The position numbers and the translations under genes are program-made. Source: Henricia sp. BOLD:AAB3569 (lineage: Eukaryota; Echinodermata; Asteroidea; Spinulosida; Echinasteridae). From it: a stretch of DNA of 64,000 bases. This document shows, one piece after another, positions 13,713 through 28,509 of this stretch. Below the pieces are notes generated by a model. That model was not told the origin of the DNA and did not search any database. It saw nothing but the letters and a program-made list of their open reading frames with translations. The DNA is taken from contig JBBELK010000062.1 in the NCBI GenBank assembly GCA_037783545.1, forward strand, positions 248,001-312,000. Direction: 5' to 3'. Position 1 is the stretch's first letter; every line of letters starts with the position of its first letter.

Positions 13713-15107
13713 AACATCACAAACCGGCTCTTTTCAGAGCCACCACAACCTTCAAAAAGAGATATTTCGTTGAAGCCGTTTACTTAGCTTTTACTTGGGA
13801 TACATTGGGATTAAGTTGGGATAAATTAAAGTACAACATACAACTCCGGTGCAGTTAAAAGAGGCATGTGTTTTGGGAAAAATTAATCCGTGTAAATTGG
13901 GCATTTGGGTGCCAAACTGTTAAATCTGTCAGAGAAAATGGTACTGAAGCAAGATCCTAGCCTGCGCGCACGCAATCTTAAGAATCTGCGGTGAACACGG
14001 GCGAAAGTTGCCCCAGTTAGACTTTGGGTGGAAGGATAAATGTGGGGCGTGACCGCAGCATGCAAGTAACTGTAGGGGCGTTCAAGATGCTCACACCGTG
14101 TAACAGGGGGTTTGCAACACCGGGGGAATCCCCAGAAGGTGCGAAACAAACGACACATGGTTTCGCATTGAATTATAAGAACACCGCTAAAAAATTAAGC
14201 CGGCGCCACGCAAAAATAGTTGCCTTAAAGTACCGCAATAAACTTTGTCAATGCCCACAGACATCTAATTATTAAGCCCTATTCCCTATGATTCTGTGTC
14301 ATAAACCTGTGTTTTTCTTCGCACTCACGTCACGATTCCAAACTGTATGCCAGGTTTTACTAGGTGACGTCATTACACCGAGCTTTACACCACCGGCAAG
14401 CTCGGGTAGTCACTATGAGCAACTAACAATGGAAATTGGGCCCAATGGTTTGTGCCCAATTTCCATTGTTAGTTGCTCACAGTGAGTGGTGGCTGCCACC
14501 TGCAGTGGGCAGACTCGTGTATTACGTGATGGCTAAACGAACGCTCGGGTGTAAGAACGCCCCTTGTATGAAGCGCGCCACCACGGGTTTGGCGCGTAAT
14601 TACGCTGGCCGGCCGGACTCGATTACACGAGCGTACACTGACATGTCCACGCCCAAGTACACGGAAACTAAATTTTGAGAAATAATCATAAGATGTTTTT
14701 TTTTTTTCGAATTGTTTGCATAGGTTGAGCGGGGCAGGGCTTATGTGACGACCGACTTGTAAATTATTTCCCACGTTGCTTTAGATTGGGCGCTTTTGGG
14801 CTACAAAAATGAACTGAAATGGACATGAATCATTATGGCTGACTCCAGGTTAACCTTTTGACGCTGGAAGACGTTTAATCACGCCAGGATTTCCGCGTCG
14901 ATGTAGCAGAGGACTTAAATTTTGGCTCTTCGTAATTAAATCTGAGCTCTTTGCACAATGAGCATAATATATAAAAGCAAAATAAATAAAATGTGTAAAA
15001 AGTCTGAAAATGATCAAGATAATTTATAAGGCAGACAATCAAATCTCTTTCTTGAAATTGTTGTGGCTCTGAAAAGAGCCGTTTTTGGTTCGTTAGTAGG
15101 TCGACCC

Positions 15108-15488
15108 TTATTTTTTAGCAGCACCGGTGGTCTTCTTGGGTAGCAGAACGGCTTGAATGTTGGGCAGGACACCGCCTTGAGCGACGGTCACTCCACTCAG
15201 AAGCTTGTTCAACTCCTCGTCGTTGCGGATGGCCAACTGTAGGTGCCGCGGGTTGATTCTTGTTTTCTTGTTGTCTCGAGCTGCGTTGCCTGCCAACTCG
15301 ATAATTTCTGCTGCCAAGTATTCCATAACGGCAGCCAAGTACACTGGCGCACCGGCCCCGACACGTTCGCCATAGTTGCCTTTGCGGAGGAAACGGTGAA
15401 CACGACCCACAGGGAACTGCAGTCCAGCCCGGGCGGATCGGCTCTTAGCCTTGGCGCGTACTTTTCCTCCCTTGCCTCGTCCAGACAT
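15108..15488 (-). CDS. H2A: Histone H2A, unit 7 (I102V)
   Basis: 126 aa with a conservative change, Ile to Val at residue 102 (SGVTVAQGG). It should be functional. Stem-loop at 15065-15080. Confidence 0.97.
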   Translation of the reverse strand: MSGRGKGGKVRAKAKSRSARAGLQFPVGRVHRFLRKGNYGERVGAGAPVYLAAVMEYLAAEIIELAGNAARDNKKTRINPRHLQLAIRNDEELNKLLSGVTVAQGGVLPNIQAVLLPKKTTGAAKK

Positions 15489-15773
15489 GATGTAACTTTT
15501 GCACGGCTAATTTTCTTTGAGAAAGCGAATACCCCGACACGGTTGAACTACGCCTATTTGTAGCGTTTCCGGGATTTCGTCAATTGTCCAATCAGATCGT
15601 AACCCGTGCCATCACCCGATCAGCCAATAGAGAAAGCGCAGGAAATGCGCTAGTCGTGCGAATGCCGCGGGTGAATGCCTTTGTGGAGCTACCATTTGCA
15701 TGAAGAAAAACTATATGAGTCGGCACTCTGCTGGTGTCATGGTACTCTGGTGATAAAGCCGAAAATCAAAAAC

Positions 15774-16142
15774 ATGGGACCCAAACCAAGCGGAAAGGGA
15801 TCTAAAAAGGCTGGCATGGCCAAGGGAGCACCCCGCACCGACAAAAAGAGAAAGCGGCGTAGAAAGGAGAGCTACGGTCTTTACATTTACAAAGTCATGA
15901 AACAGGTCCACCCTGACACCAGCATCTCCAGACGTGCCATGGGCATCATGAACAGCTTCGTCAATGACATCTTTGAGCGCATCGCAGCTGAGGGTTCCCG
16001 CCTGGCGCACTACAACAAAAAATCCACCATCTCCAGTCGGGAGGTGCAGACTGCCGTCCGTCTCCTACTACCTGGCGAGCTGGCCAAACACGCCGTTAGC
16101 GAAGGTACCAAGGCTGTCACCAAGTATACAACCTCAAAGTAG
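15774..16142 (+). CDS. H2B: Histone H2B, unit 7 (S53R)
   Basis: 122 aa with Ser to Arg at residue 53 (ISRRAMG instead of ISSRAMG), equivalent to vertebrate S56, at the start of the central helix next to DNA. The same C-to-A base change is present in unit 8, showing shared descent. Stem-loop at 16156-16171. Confidence 0.95.
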   Translation: MGPKPSGKGSKKAGMAKGAPRTDKKRKRRRKESYGLYIYKVMKQVHPDTSISRRAMGIMNSFVNDIFERIAAEGSRLAHYNKKSTISSREVQTAVRLLLPGELAKHAVSEGTKAVTKYTTSK

Positions 16143-17537
16143 AACATCACAAACCGGCTCTTTTCAGAGCCACCACAACCTTCAAAAAGAGATATTTCGT
16201 TGAAGCCGTTTACTTAGCTTTTACTTGGGATACATTGGGATTAAGTTGGGATAAATTAAAGTACAACATACAACTCCGGTGCAGTTATAAGAGGCATGTG
16301 TTTTGGGAAAAATTAATCCGTGTAAATTGGGCATTTGGGTGCCAAACTGTTAAATCTGTTAGAGAAAATGGTACTGAAGCAAGATCCTAGCCTGCGCGCA
16401 CGCAATCTTAAGAATCTGCGGTGAACACGGGCGAAAGTTGCCCCAGTTAGACTTTGGGTGGAAGGATAAATGTGGGGCGTGACCGCAGCATGCAAGTAAC
16501 TGTAGGGGCGTTCAAGATGCTCACACCGTGTAACAGGGGGTTTGCAACACCGGGGGAATCCCCAGAAGGTGCGAAACAAACGACACATGGTTTCGCATTG
16601 AATTATAAGAACACCGCTAAAAAATTAAGCCGGCGCCACGCAAAAATAGTTGCCTTAAAGTACCGCAATAAACTTTGTCAATGCCCACAGACATCTAATT
16701 ATTAAGCCCTATTCCCTATGATTCTGTGTCATAAACCTGTGTTTTTCTTCGCACTCACGTCACGATTCCAAACTGTATGCCAGGTTTTACTAGGTGACGT
16801 CATTACACCGAGCTTTACACCACCGGCAAGCTCGGGTAGTCACTATGAGCAACTAACAATGGAAATTGGGCCCAATGGTTTGTGCCCAATTTCCATTGTT
16901 AGTTGCTCACAGTGAGTGGTGGCTGCCACCTGCAGTGGGCAGACTCGTGTATTACGTGATGGCTAAACGAACGCTCGGGTGTAAGAACGCCCCTTGTATG
17001 AAGCGCGCCACCACGGGTTTGGCGCGTAATTACGCTGGCCGGCCGGACTCGATTACACGAGCGTACACTGACATGTCCACGCCCAAGTACACGGAAACTA
17101 AATTTTGAGAAATAATCATAAGATGTTTTTTTTTTTTCTAATTGTTTGCATAGGTTGAGCGGGGCAGGGCTTATGTGACGACCGACTTGTAAATTATTTC
17201 CCACGTTGCTTTAGATTGGGCGCTTTTGGGCTACAAAAATGAACTGAAATGGACATGAATCATTATGGCTGACTCCAGGTTAACCTTTTGACGCTGGAAG
17301 ACGTTTAATCACGCCAGGATTTCCGCGTCGATGTAGCAGAGGACTTAAATTTTGGCTCTTCGTAATTAAATCTGAGCTCTTTGCACAATGAGCATAATAT
17401 ATAAAAGCAAAATAAATAAAATGTGTAAAAAGTCTGAAAATGATCAAGATAATTTATAAGGCAGACAATCAAATCTCTTTCTTGAAATTGTTGTGGCTCT
17501 GAAAAGAGCCGTTTTTGGTTCGTTAGTAGGTCGACCC

Positions 17538-17936
<399 letters not shown>

Positions 17937-18203
17937 CTAATTTTCTTTGAGAAAGCGAATACCCCGACACGGTTGAACTACGCCTATTTGTAGCGTTTCC
18001 GGGATTTCGTCAATTGTCCAATCAGATCGTAACCCGTGCCATCACCCGATCAGCCAATAGAGAAAGCGCAGGAAATGCGCTAGTCGTGCGAATGCCGCGG
18101 GTGAATGCCTTTGTGGAGCTACCATTTGCATGAAGAAAAACTATATGAGTCGGCACTCTGCTGGTGTCATGGTACTCTGGTGATAAAGCCGAAAATCAAA
18201 AAC

Positions 18204-18572
18204 ATGGGACCCAAACCAAGCGGAAAGGGATCTAAAAAGGCTGGCATGGCCAAGGGAGCACCCCGCACCGACAAAAAGAGAAAGCGGCGTAGAAAGGAGA
18301 GCTACGGTCTTTACATTTACAAAGTCATGAAACAGGTCCACCCTGACACCAGCATCTCCAGACATGCCATGGGCATCATGAACAGCTTCGTCAATGACAT
18401 CTTTGAGCGCATCGCAGCTGAGGGTTCCCGCCTGGCGCACTACAACAAAAAATCCACCATCTCCAGTCTGGAGGTGCAGACTGCCGTCCGTCTCCTACTA
18501 CCTGGCGAGCTGGCCAAACACGCCGTTAGCGAAGGTACCAAGGCTGTCACCAAGTATACAACCTCAAAGTAG
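18204..18572 (+). CDS. H2B: Histone H2B, unit 8 (S53R, R54H, R89L)
   Basis: 122 aa and open, but the most altered H2B in the array. Residues 53-54 read RH instead of SR, and R89 in SSREVQ is Leu (vertebrate R92, normally invariant). Unit 7 has the first change only, so unit 8 looks like a further step on the same lineage. The U7-pairing element is also altered, although the stem-loop at 18586-18601 is intact. Probably drifting towards a pseudogene. Confidence 0.9.
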   Translation: MGPKPSGKGSKKAGMAKGAPRTDKKRKRRRKESYGLYIYKVMKQVHPDTSISRHAMGIMNSFVNDIFERIAAEGSRLAHYNKKSTISSLEVQTAVRLLLPGELAKHAVSEGTKAVTKYTTSK

Positions 18573-19966
18573 AACATCACAAACCGGCTCTTTTCAGAGC
18601 CACCACAACCTTTAAAAAGAGATATTTCGTTGAAGCCGTTTACTTAGCTTTTACTTGGGATACATTGGGATTAAGTTGGGATAAATTAAAGTACAACATA
18701 CAACTCCGGTGCAGTTATAAGAGGCATGTGTTTTGGGAAAAATTAATCCGTGTAAATTGGGCATTTGGGTGCCAAACTGTTAAATCTGTTAGAGAAAATG
18801 GTACTGAAGCAAGATCCTAGCCTGCGCGCACGCAATCTTAAGAATCTGCGGTGAACACGGGCGAAAGTTGCCCCAGTTAGACTTTGGGTGGAAGGATAAA
18901 TGTGGGGCGTGACCGCAGCATGCAAGTAACTGTAGGGGCGTTCAAGATGCTCACACCGTGTAACAGGGGGTTTGCAACACCGGGGGAATCCCCAGAAGGT
19001 GCGAAACAAACGACACATGGTTTCGCATTGAATTATAAGAACACCGCTAAAAAATTAAGCCGGCGCCACGCAAAAATAGTTGCCTTAAAGTACCGCAATA
19101 AACTTTGTCAATGCCCACAGACATCTAATTATTAAGCCCTATTCCCTATGATTCTGTGTCATAAACCTGTGTTTTTCTTCGCACTCACGTCACGATTTCA
19201 AACTGTATGCCAGGTTTTACTAGGTGACGTCATTACACCGAGCTTTACACCACCGGCAAGCTCGGGTAGTCACTATGAGCAACTAACAATGGAAATTGGG
19301 CCCAATGGTTTGTGCCCAATTTCCATTGTTAGTTGCTCACAGTGAGTGGTGGCTGCCACCTGCAGTGGGCAGACTCGTGTATTACGTGTGGCTAAACGAA
19401 CGCTCGGGTGTAAGAACGCCCCTTGTATGAAGCGCGCCACCACGGGTTTGGCGCGTAATTACGCTGGCCGGCCGGACTCGATTACACGAGCGTACACTGA
19501 CATGTCCACGCCCAAGTACACGGAAACTAAATTTTGAGAAATAATCATAAGATGTTTTTTTTTTTTCGAATTGTTTGCATAGGTTGAGCGGGGCAGGGCT
19601 TATGTGACGACCGACTTGTAAATTATTTCCCACGTTGCTTTAGATTGGGCGCTTTTGGGCTACAAAAATGAACTGAAATGGACATGAATCATTATGGCTG
19701 ACTCCAGGTTAACCTTTTGACGCTGGAAGACCTTTAATCACGCCAGGATTTCCGCGTCGATGTAGCAGAGGACTTAAATTTTGGCTCTTCGTAATTAAAT
19801 CTGAGCTCTTTGCACAATGAGCATAATATATAAAAGCAAAATAAATAAAATGTGTAAAAAGTCTGAAAATGATCAAGATAATTTATAAGGCAGACAATCA
19901 AATCTCTTTCTTGAAATTGTTGTGGCTCTGAAAAGAGCCGTTTTTGGTTCGTTAGTAGGTCGACCC

Positions 19967-20342
19967 TTATTTTTTAGCAGCACCGGTGGTCTTCTTGGGT
20001 AGCAGAACGGCTTGAATGTTGGGCAGGACACCGCCTTGAGCGATGGTCACTCCACTCAGAAGCTTGTTCAACTCCTCGTCGTTGCGGATGGCCAACTGTA
20101 GGTGCCGCGGGTTGATTCTTGTTTTCTTGTTGTCTCGAGCTGCGTTGCCTGCCAACTCGATAATTTCTGCTGCCAAGTATTCCATAACGGCAGCCAAGTA
20201 CACTGGCGCACCGGCCCCGACACGTTCGCCATAGTTGCCTTTGGAAACGGTGAACACGACCCACAGGGAACTGCAGTCCAGCCCGGGCGGATCGGCTCTT
20301 AGCCTTGGCGCGTACTTTTCCTCCCTTGCCTCGTCCAGACAT
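19967..20342 (-). pseudogene. H2A: Histone H2A, unit 9, frameshifted
   Basis: Normal H2A up to about residue 33 (GRVHRF), then a 5-bp deletion near 20243-20244 (CCTTTGGAAACGG for CCTTTGCGGAGGAAACGG) removes the codons around L34-R35 and shifts the frame. The shifted product would be about 122 aa with an unrelated C-terminal two thirds. The remainder of the true frame is still open to the normal stop. Start codon, promoter and stem-loop (19924-19939) are intact, so the break looks young. A sequencing or assembly error cannot be excluded. Confidence 0.92.
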
Positions 20343-20627
20343 GATGTAACTTTTGCACGGCTAATTTTCTTTGAGAAAGCGAATACCCCGACACGGTTGA
20401 ACTACGCCTATTTGTAGCGTTTCCGGGATTTCGTCAATTGTCCAATCAGATCGTAACCCGTGCCATCACCCGATCAGCCAATAGAGAAAGCGCAGGAAAT
20501 GCGCTAGTCGTGCGAATGCCGCGGGTGAATGCCTTTGTGGAGCTACCATTTGCATGAAGAAAAACTATATGAGTCGGCACTCTGCTGGTGTCATGGTACT
20601 CTGGTGATAAAGCCGAAAATCAAAAAC

Positions 20628-20996
20628 ATGGGACCCAAACCAAGCGGAAAGGGATCTAAAAAGGCTGGCATGGCCAAGGGAGCACCCCGCACCGACAAAA
20701 AGAGAAAGCGGCGTAGAAAGGAGAGCTACGGTCTTTACATTTACAAAGTCATGAAACAGGTCCACCCTGACACCAGCATCTCCAGCCGTGCCATGGGCAT
20801 CATGAACAGCTTCGTCAATGACATCTTTGAGCGCATCGCAGCTGAGGGTTCCCGCCTGGCGCACTACAACAAAAAATCCACCATCTCCAGTCGGGAGGTG
20901 CAGACTGCCGTCCGTCTCCTACTACCTGGCGAGCTGGCCAAACACGCCGTTAGCGAAGGTACCAAGGCTGTCACCAAGTATACAACCTCAAAGTAG
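20628..20996 (+). CDS. H2B: Histone H2B, unit 9
   Basis: 122 aa, identical to unit 1 although its divergent partner is broken. Stem-loop at 21010-21025. Confidence 0.97.
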   Translation: MGPKPSGKGSKKAGMAKGAPRTDKKRKRRRKESYGLYIYKVMKQVHPDTSISSRAMGIMNSFVNDIFERIAAEGSRLAHYNKKSTISSREVQTAVRLLLPGELAKHAVSEGTKAVTKYTTSK

Positions 20997-22390
20997 AACA
21001 TCACAAACCGGCTCTTTTCAGAGCCACCACAACCTTCAAAAAGAGATATTTTGTTGAAGCCGTTTACTTAGCTTTTACTTGGGATACATTGGGATTAAGT
21101 TGGGATAAATTAAAGTACAACATACAACTCCGGTGCAGTTATAAGAGGCATGTGTTTTGGGAAAAATTAATCCGTGTAAATTGGGCATTTGGGTGCCAAA
21201 CTGTTAAATCTGTTAGAGAAAATGGTACTGAAGCAAGATCCTAGCCTGCGCGCACGCAATCTTAAGAATCTGCGGTGAACACGGGCGAAAGTTGCCCCAG
21301 TTAGACTTTGGGTGGAAGGATAAATGTGGGGCGTGACCGCAGCATGCAAGTAACTGTAGGGGCGTTCAAGATGCTCACACCGTGTAACAGGGGGTTTGCA
21401 ACACCGGGGGAATCCCCAGAAGGTGCGAAACAAACGACACATGGTTTCGCATTGAATTATAAGAACACCGCTAAAAAATTAAGCCGGCGCCACGCAAAAA
21501 TAGTTGCCTTAAAGTACCGCAATAAACTTTGTCAATGCCCACAGACATCTAATTATTAAGCCCTATTCCCTATGATTCTGTGTCATAAACCTGTGTTTTT
21601 CTTCGCACTCACGTCACGATTCCAAACTGTATGCCAGGTTTTACTAGGTGACGTCATTACACCGAGCTTTACACCACCGGCAAGCTCGGGTAGTCACTAT
21701 GAGCAACTAACAATGGAAATTGGGCCCAATGGTTTGTGCCCAATTTCCATTGTTAGTTGCTCACAGTGAGTGGTGGCTGCCACCTGCAGTGGGCAGACTC
21801 GTGTATTACGTGATGGCTAAACGAACGCTCGGGTGTAAGAACGCCCCTTGTATGAAGCGCGCCACCACGGGTTTGGCGCGTAATTACGCTGGCCGGCCAG
21901 ACTCGATTACACGAGCGTACACTGACATGTCCACGCCCAAGTACACGGAAACTAAATTTTGAGAAATAATCATAAGATGTTTTTTTTTTTCGAATTGTTT
22001 GCATAGGTTGAGCGGGGCAGGGCTTATGTGACGACCGACTTGTAAATTATTTCCCACGTTGCTTTAGATTGGGCGCTTTTGGGCTACAAAAATGAACTGA
22101 AATGGACATGAATCATTATGGCTGACTCCAGGTTAACCTTTTGACGCTGGAAGACGTTTAATCACGCCAGGATTTCCGCGTCGATGTAGCAGAGGACTTA
22201 AATTTTGGCTCTTCGTAATTAAATCTGAGCTCTTTGCACAATGAGCATAATATATAAAAGCAAAATAAATAAAATGTGTAAAAAGTCTGAAAATGATCAA
22301 GATAATTTATAAGGCAGACAATCAAATCTCTTTCTTGAAATTGTTGTGGCTCTGAAAAGAGCCGTTTTTGGTTCGTTAGTAGGTCGACCC

Positions 22391-22789
<399 letters not shown>

Positions 22790-23056
22790 CTAATTTTCTT
22801 TGAGAAAGCGAATACCCCGACACGGTTGAACTACGCCTATTTGTAGCGTTTCCGGGATTTCGTCAATTGTCCAATCAGATCGTAACCCGTGCCATCACCC
22901 GATCAGCCAATAGAGAAACCGCAGGAAATGCGCTAGTCGTGCGAATGCCGCGGGTGAATGCCTTTGTGGAGCTACCATTTGCATGAAGAAAAACTATATG
23001 AGTCGGCACTCTGCTGGTGTCATGGTACTCTGGTGATAAAGCCGAAAATCAAAAAC

Positions 23057-23426
<370 letters not shown>

Positions 23427-24733
23427 AACATCACAAACCGGCTCTTTTCAGAGCCACCACAACCTTCAAAAAGAGATATTTCGTTGAAGCCGTTTACTTA
23501 GCTTTTACTTGGGATACATTGGGATTAAGTTGGGATAAATTAAAGTACAACATACAACTCCGGTGCAGTTATAAGAGGCATGTGTTTTGGGAAAAATTAA
23601 TCCGTGTAAATTGGGCATTTGGGTGCCAAACTGTTAAATCTGTTAGAGAAAATGGTACTGAAGCAAGATCCTAGCCTGCGCGCACGCAATCTTAAGAATC
23701 TGCGGTGAACACGGGCGAAAGTTGCCCCAGTTAGACTTTGGGTGGAAGGATAAATGTGGGGCGTGACCGCAGCATGCAAGTAACTGTAGGGGCGTTCAAG
23801 ATGCTCACACCGTGTAACAGGGGGTTTGCAACACCGGGGGAATCCCCAGAAGGTGCGAAACAAACGACACATGGTTTCGCATTGAATTATAAGAACACCG
23901 CTAAAAAATTAAGCCGGCGCCACGCAAAAATAGTTGCCTTAAAGTACCGCAATAAACTTTGTCAATGCCCACAGACATCTAATTATTAAGCCCTATTCCC
24001 TATGATTCTGTGTCATAAACCTGTGTTTTTCTTCGCACTCACGTCACGATTCCAAACTGTATGCCAGGTTTTACTAGGTGACGTCATTACACCGAGCTTT
24101 ACACCACCGGCAAGCTCGGGTAGTCACTATGAGCAACTAACAATGGAAATTGGGCCCAATGGTTTGTGCCCAATTTCCATTGTTAGTTGCTCACAGTGAG
24201 TGGTGGCTGCCACCTGCAGTGGGCAGACTCGTGTATTACGTGATGGCTAAACGAACGCTCGGGTGTAAGAACGCCCCTTGTATGAAGCGCGCCACCACGG
24301 GTTTGGCGCGTAATTACGCTGGCCGGCCGGACTCGATTACACGAGCGTACACTGACATGTCCACGCCCAAGTACACGGAAACTAAATTTTGAGAAATAAT
24401 CATAAGATGTTTTTTTTTTTTCGAATTGTTTGCATAGGTTGAGCGGGGCAGGGCTTATGTGACGACCGACTTGTAAATTATTTCCCACGTTGCTTTAGAT
24501 TGGGCGCTTTTGGGCTACAAAAATGAACTGAAATGGACATGAATCATTATGGCTGACTCCAGGTTAACCTTTTGACGCTGGAAGACGTTTAATCACGCCA
24601 GGATTTCCGCGTCGATGTAGCAGAGGACTTAAATTTTGGCTCTTCGTAATTAAATCTGAGCTCTTTGCACAATGAGCATAATATATAAAAGCAAAATAAA
24701 TAAAATGTGTAAAAAGTCTGAAAATGATCAAGA

Positions 24734-25637
24734 AGGTGCGAAACAAACGACACATGGTTTCGCATTGAATTATAAGAACACCGCTAAAAAATTAAGCCGG
24801 CGCCACGCAAAAATAGTTGCCTTAAAGTACCGCAATAAACTTTGTCAATGCCCACAGACATCTAATTATTAAGCCCTATTCCCTATGATTCTGTGTCATA
24901 AACCTGTGTTTTTCTTCGCACTCACGTCACGATTCCAAACTGTATGCCAGGTTTTACTAGGTGACGTCATTACACCGAGCTTTACACCACCGGCAAGCTC
25001 GGGTAGTCACTATGAGCAACTAACAATGGAAATTGGGCCCAATGGTTTGTGCCCAATTTCCATTGTTAGTTGCTCACAGTGAGTGGTGGCTGCCACCTGC
25101 AGTGGGCAGACTCGTGTATTACGTGATAGCTAAACGAACGCTCGGGTGTAAGAACGCCCCTTGTATGAAGCGCGCCACCACGGGTTTGGCGCGTAATTAC
25201 GCTGGCCGGCCGGACTCGATTACACGAGCGTACACTGACATGTCCACGCCCAAGTACACGGAAACTAAATTTTGAGAAATAATCATAAGATGTTTTTTTT
25301 TTTTCGAATTGTTTGCATAGGTTGAGCGGGGCAGGGCTTATGTGACGACCGACTTGTAAATTATTTCCCACGTTGCTTTAGATTGGGCGCTTTTGGGCTA
25401 CAAAAATGAACTGAAATGGACATGAATCATTATGGCTGACTCCAGGTTAACCTTTTGACGCTGGAAGACGTTTAATCACGCCAGGATTTCCGCGTCGATG
25501 TAGCAGAGGACTTAAATTTTGGCTCTTCGTAATTAAATCTGAGCTCTTTGCACAATGAGCATAATATATAAAAGCAAAATAGATAAAATGTGTAAAAAGT
25601 CTGAAAATGATCAAGATAATTTATAAGGCAGACAATC
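24734..25637. repeat. Unit 11 remnant: both histone genes deleted
   Basis: Only the right part of the spacer remains, from AGGTGCGAAAC onward (compare 1987-2890). Relative to unit 1, 1,547 bp are missing: H2A with its 3' signals, the promoter, H2B and its 3' signals. The junction at 24731-24733 shares AGA with both parental sequences, a 3-bp microhomology. The CACTA-like palindrome is kept at 25008-25081. Private changes: GATAGCTAAACG near 25128 and AAATAGATAAAATG near 25582. Confidence 0.93.
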
Positions 25638-25704
25638 AAATCTCTTTCTTGAAATTGTTATGGCTCTGAAAAGAGCCGTTTTTGGTTCGTTAGTAGGTCG
25701 ACCC

Positions 25705-26085
25705 TTATTTTTTAGCAGCACCGGTGGTCTTCTTGGGTAGCAGAACGGCTTGAATGTTGGGCAGGACACCGCCTTGAGCGATGGTCACTCCACTCAGAAG
25801 CTTGTTCAACTCCTCGTCGTTGCGGATGGCCAACTGTAGGTGCCGCGGGTTGATTCTTGTTTTCTTGTTGTCTCGAGCTGCGTTGCCTGCCAACTCGATA
25901 ATTTCTGCTGCCAAGTATTCCATAACGGCAGCCAAGTACACTGGCGCACCGGCCCCGACACGTTCGCCATAGCTGCCTTTGCGGAGGAAACGGTGATCAC
26001 GACCCACAGGGAACTGCAGTCCAGCCCGGGCGGATCGGCTCTTAGCCTTGGCGCGTACTTTTCCTCCCTTGCCTCGTCCAGACAT
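25705..26085 (-). CDS. H2A: Histone H2A, unit 12 (V30D, N38S)
   Basis: 126 aa and open, but with Val to Asp at residue 30 in the first histone-fold helix (GRDHRF) and Asn to Ser at residue 38 in the L1 region (KGSYGE). An acidic residue in the hydrophobic face at 30 is expected to hurt folding. It lies next to the gene-less unit. Stem-loop at 25662-25677. Confidence 0.93.
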   Translation of the reverse strand: MSGRGKGGKVRAKAKSRSARAGLQFPVGRDHRFLRKGSYGERVGAGAPVYLAAVMEYLAAEIIELAGNAARDNKKTRINPRHLQLAIRNDEELNKLLSGVTIAQGGVLPNIQAVLLPKKTTGAAKK

Positions 26086-26370
26086 GATGTAACTTTTGCA
26101 CGGCTAATTTTCTTTGAGAAAGCGAATACCCCGACACGGTTGAACTACGCCTATTTGTAGCGTTTCCGGGATTTCGTCAATTGTCCAATCAGATCGTAAC
26201 CCGTGCCATCACCCGATCAGCCAATAGAGAAAGCGCAGGAAATGCGCTAGTCGTGCGAATGCCGCGGGTGAATGCCTTTGTGGAGCTACCATTTGCATGA
26301 AGAAAAACTATATGAGTCGGCACTCTGCTGGTGTCATGGTACTCTGGTGATAAAGCCGAAAATCAAAAAC

Positions 26371-26739
26371 ATGGGACCCAAACCAAGCGGAAAGGGATCT
26401 AAAAAGGCTGGCATGGCCAAGGGAGCACCCCGCACCGACAAAAAGAGAAAGCGGCGTAGAAAGGAGAGCTACGGTCTTTACATTTACAAAGTCATGAAAC
26501 AGGTCCACCCTGACACCAGCATCTCCAGCCGTGCCATGGGCATCATGAACAGCTTCGTCAATGACATCTTTGAGCGCATCGCAGCTGAGGGTTCCCGCCT
26601 GGCGCACTACAACAAAAAATCCACCATCTCCAGTCGGGAGGTGCAGACTGCCGTCCGTCTCCTACTACCTGGCGAGCTGGCCAAACACGCCGTTAGCGAA
26701 GGTACCAAGGCTGTCACCAAGTATACAACCTCAAAGTAG
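26371..26739 (+). CDS. H2B: Histone H2B, unit 12
   Basis: 122 aa, identical to unit 1. Stem-loop at 26753-26768. Confidence 0.97.
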   Translation: MGPKPSGKGSKKAGMAKGAPRTDKKRKRRRKESYGLYIYKVMKQVHPDTSISSRAMGIMNSFVNDIFERIAAEGSRLAHYNKKSTISSREVQTAVRLLLPGELAKHAVSEGTKAVTKYTTSK

Positions 26740-28110
26740 AACATCACAAACCGGCTCTTTTCAGAGCCACCACAACCTTCAAAAAGAGATATTTCGTTGA
26801 AGCCGTTTACTTAGCTTTTACTTGGGATACATTGGGATTAAGTTGGGATAAATTAAAGTACAACATACAACTCCGGTGCAGTTATAAGAGGCATGTGTTT
26901 TGGGAAAAATTAATCCGTGTAAATTGGGCATTTGGGTGCCAAACTGTTAAATCTGTTAGAGAAAACGGTACTAAAGCAAGATCCTAGCCTGCGCGCACGC
27001 AATCTTAAGAATCTGCGGTGAACACGGGCGAAAGTTGCCCCAGTTAGACTTTGGGTGGAAGGATAAATGTGGGGCGTGACCGCAGCATGCAAGTAACTGT
27101 AGGGGCGTTCAAGATGCTCACACCGTGTAACAGGGGGTTTGCAACACCGGGGGAATCCCCAGAAGGTGCGAAACAAACGACACATGGTTTCGCATTGAAT
27201 TATAAGAACACCGCTAAAAAATTAAGCCGGCGCCACGCAAAAATAGTTGCCTTAAAGTACCGCAATAAACTTTGTCAATGCCCACAGACATCTAATTATT
27301 AAGCCCTATTCCCTATGATTCTGTGTCATAAACCTGTGTTTTTCTTCGCACTCACGTCACGATTCCAAACTGTATGCCAGGTTTTACTAGGTGACGTCAT
27401 TACACCGAGCTTTACACCACCGGCAAGCTCGGGTAGTCACTATGAGCAACTAACAATGGAAATTGGGCCCAATGGTTTGTGCCCAATTTCCATTGTTAGT
27501 TGCTCACAGTGAGTGGTGGCTGCCACCTGCAGTGGGCAGACTCGTGTATTACGTGATGGCTAAACGAACGCTCTGGTGTAAGAACGCCCCTTGTATGAAG
27601 CGCGCCACCACGGGTTTGGCGCGTAATTACGCTGGCCGGCCGGACTCGATTACACGAGCGTACACTGACATGTCCACGCCCAAGTACACGGAAACTAAAT
27701 TTTGAGAAATAATCATAAGATGTTTTTTTTTTTCGAATTGTTTGCATAGGTTGAGCGGGGCAGGGCTTATTTCCCACGTTGCTTTAGATTGGGCGCTTTT
27801 GGGCTACAAAAATGAACTGAAATGGACATGAATCATTATGGCTGACTCCAGGTTAACCTTTTGACGCTGGAAGACGTTTAATCACGCCAGGATTTCCGCG
27901 TCGATGTAGCAGAGGACTTAAATTTTGGCTCTTCGTAATTAAATCTGAGCTCTTTGCACAATGAGCATAATATATAAAAGCAAAATAAATAAAATGTGTA
28001 AAAAGTCTGAAAATGATCAAGATAATTTATAAGGCAGACAATCAAATCTCTTTCTTGAAATTGTTGTGGCTCTGAAAAGAGCCGTTGTTGGTTCGTTAGT
28101 AGGTCGACCC

Positions 28111-28509
<399 letters not shown>

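Larger units (their letters stand above)
15041..17470. repeat. H2A-H2B tandem unit 7
   Basis: Full unit. Promoter 15489-15773, octamer 15694-15701, CACTA-like palindrome 16841-16914. First unit of the zone where coding changes accumulate. The poly-T tract ends in CTAATT instead of CGAATT near 17139. Confidence 0.95.
19900..22323. repeat. H2A-H2B tandem unit 9 (H2A broken)
   Basis: 2,424 bp. Promoter 20343-20627, octamer 20548-20555, CACTA-like palindrome 21695-21768. Carries the GATATTTTGT variant of units 1 and 5, a shorter poly-T run, and GGCCGGCCAGAC near 21899 for the consensus GGCCGGCCGGAC. Confidence 0.95.
25638..28043. repeat. H2A-H2B tandem unit 12
   Basis: 2,406 bp. Promoter 26086-26370, octamer 26291-26298, CACTA-like palindrome 27438-27511. 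A 23-bp deletion near 27770 joins two TTAT copies (GGCTTATTTCCC). The base next to the H2A stem-loop is changed (TTATGGCTCT). Other changes lie near 26966-26973 and 27573 (GCTCTGGTG). Confidence 0.94.
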
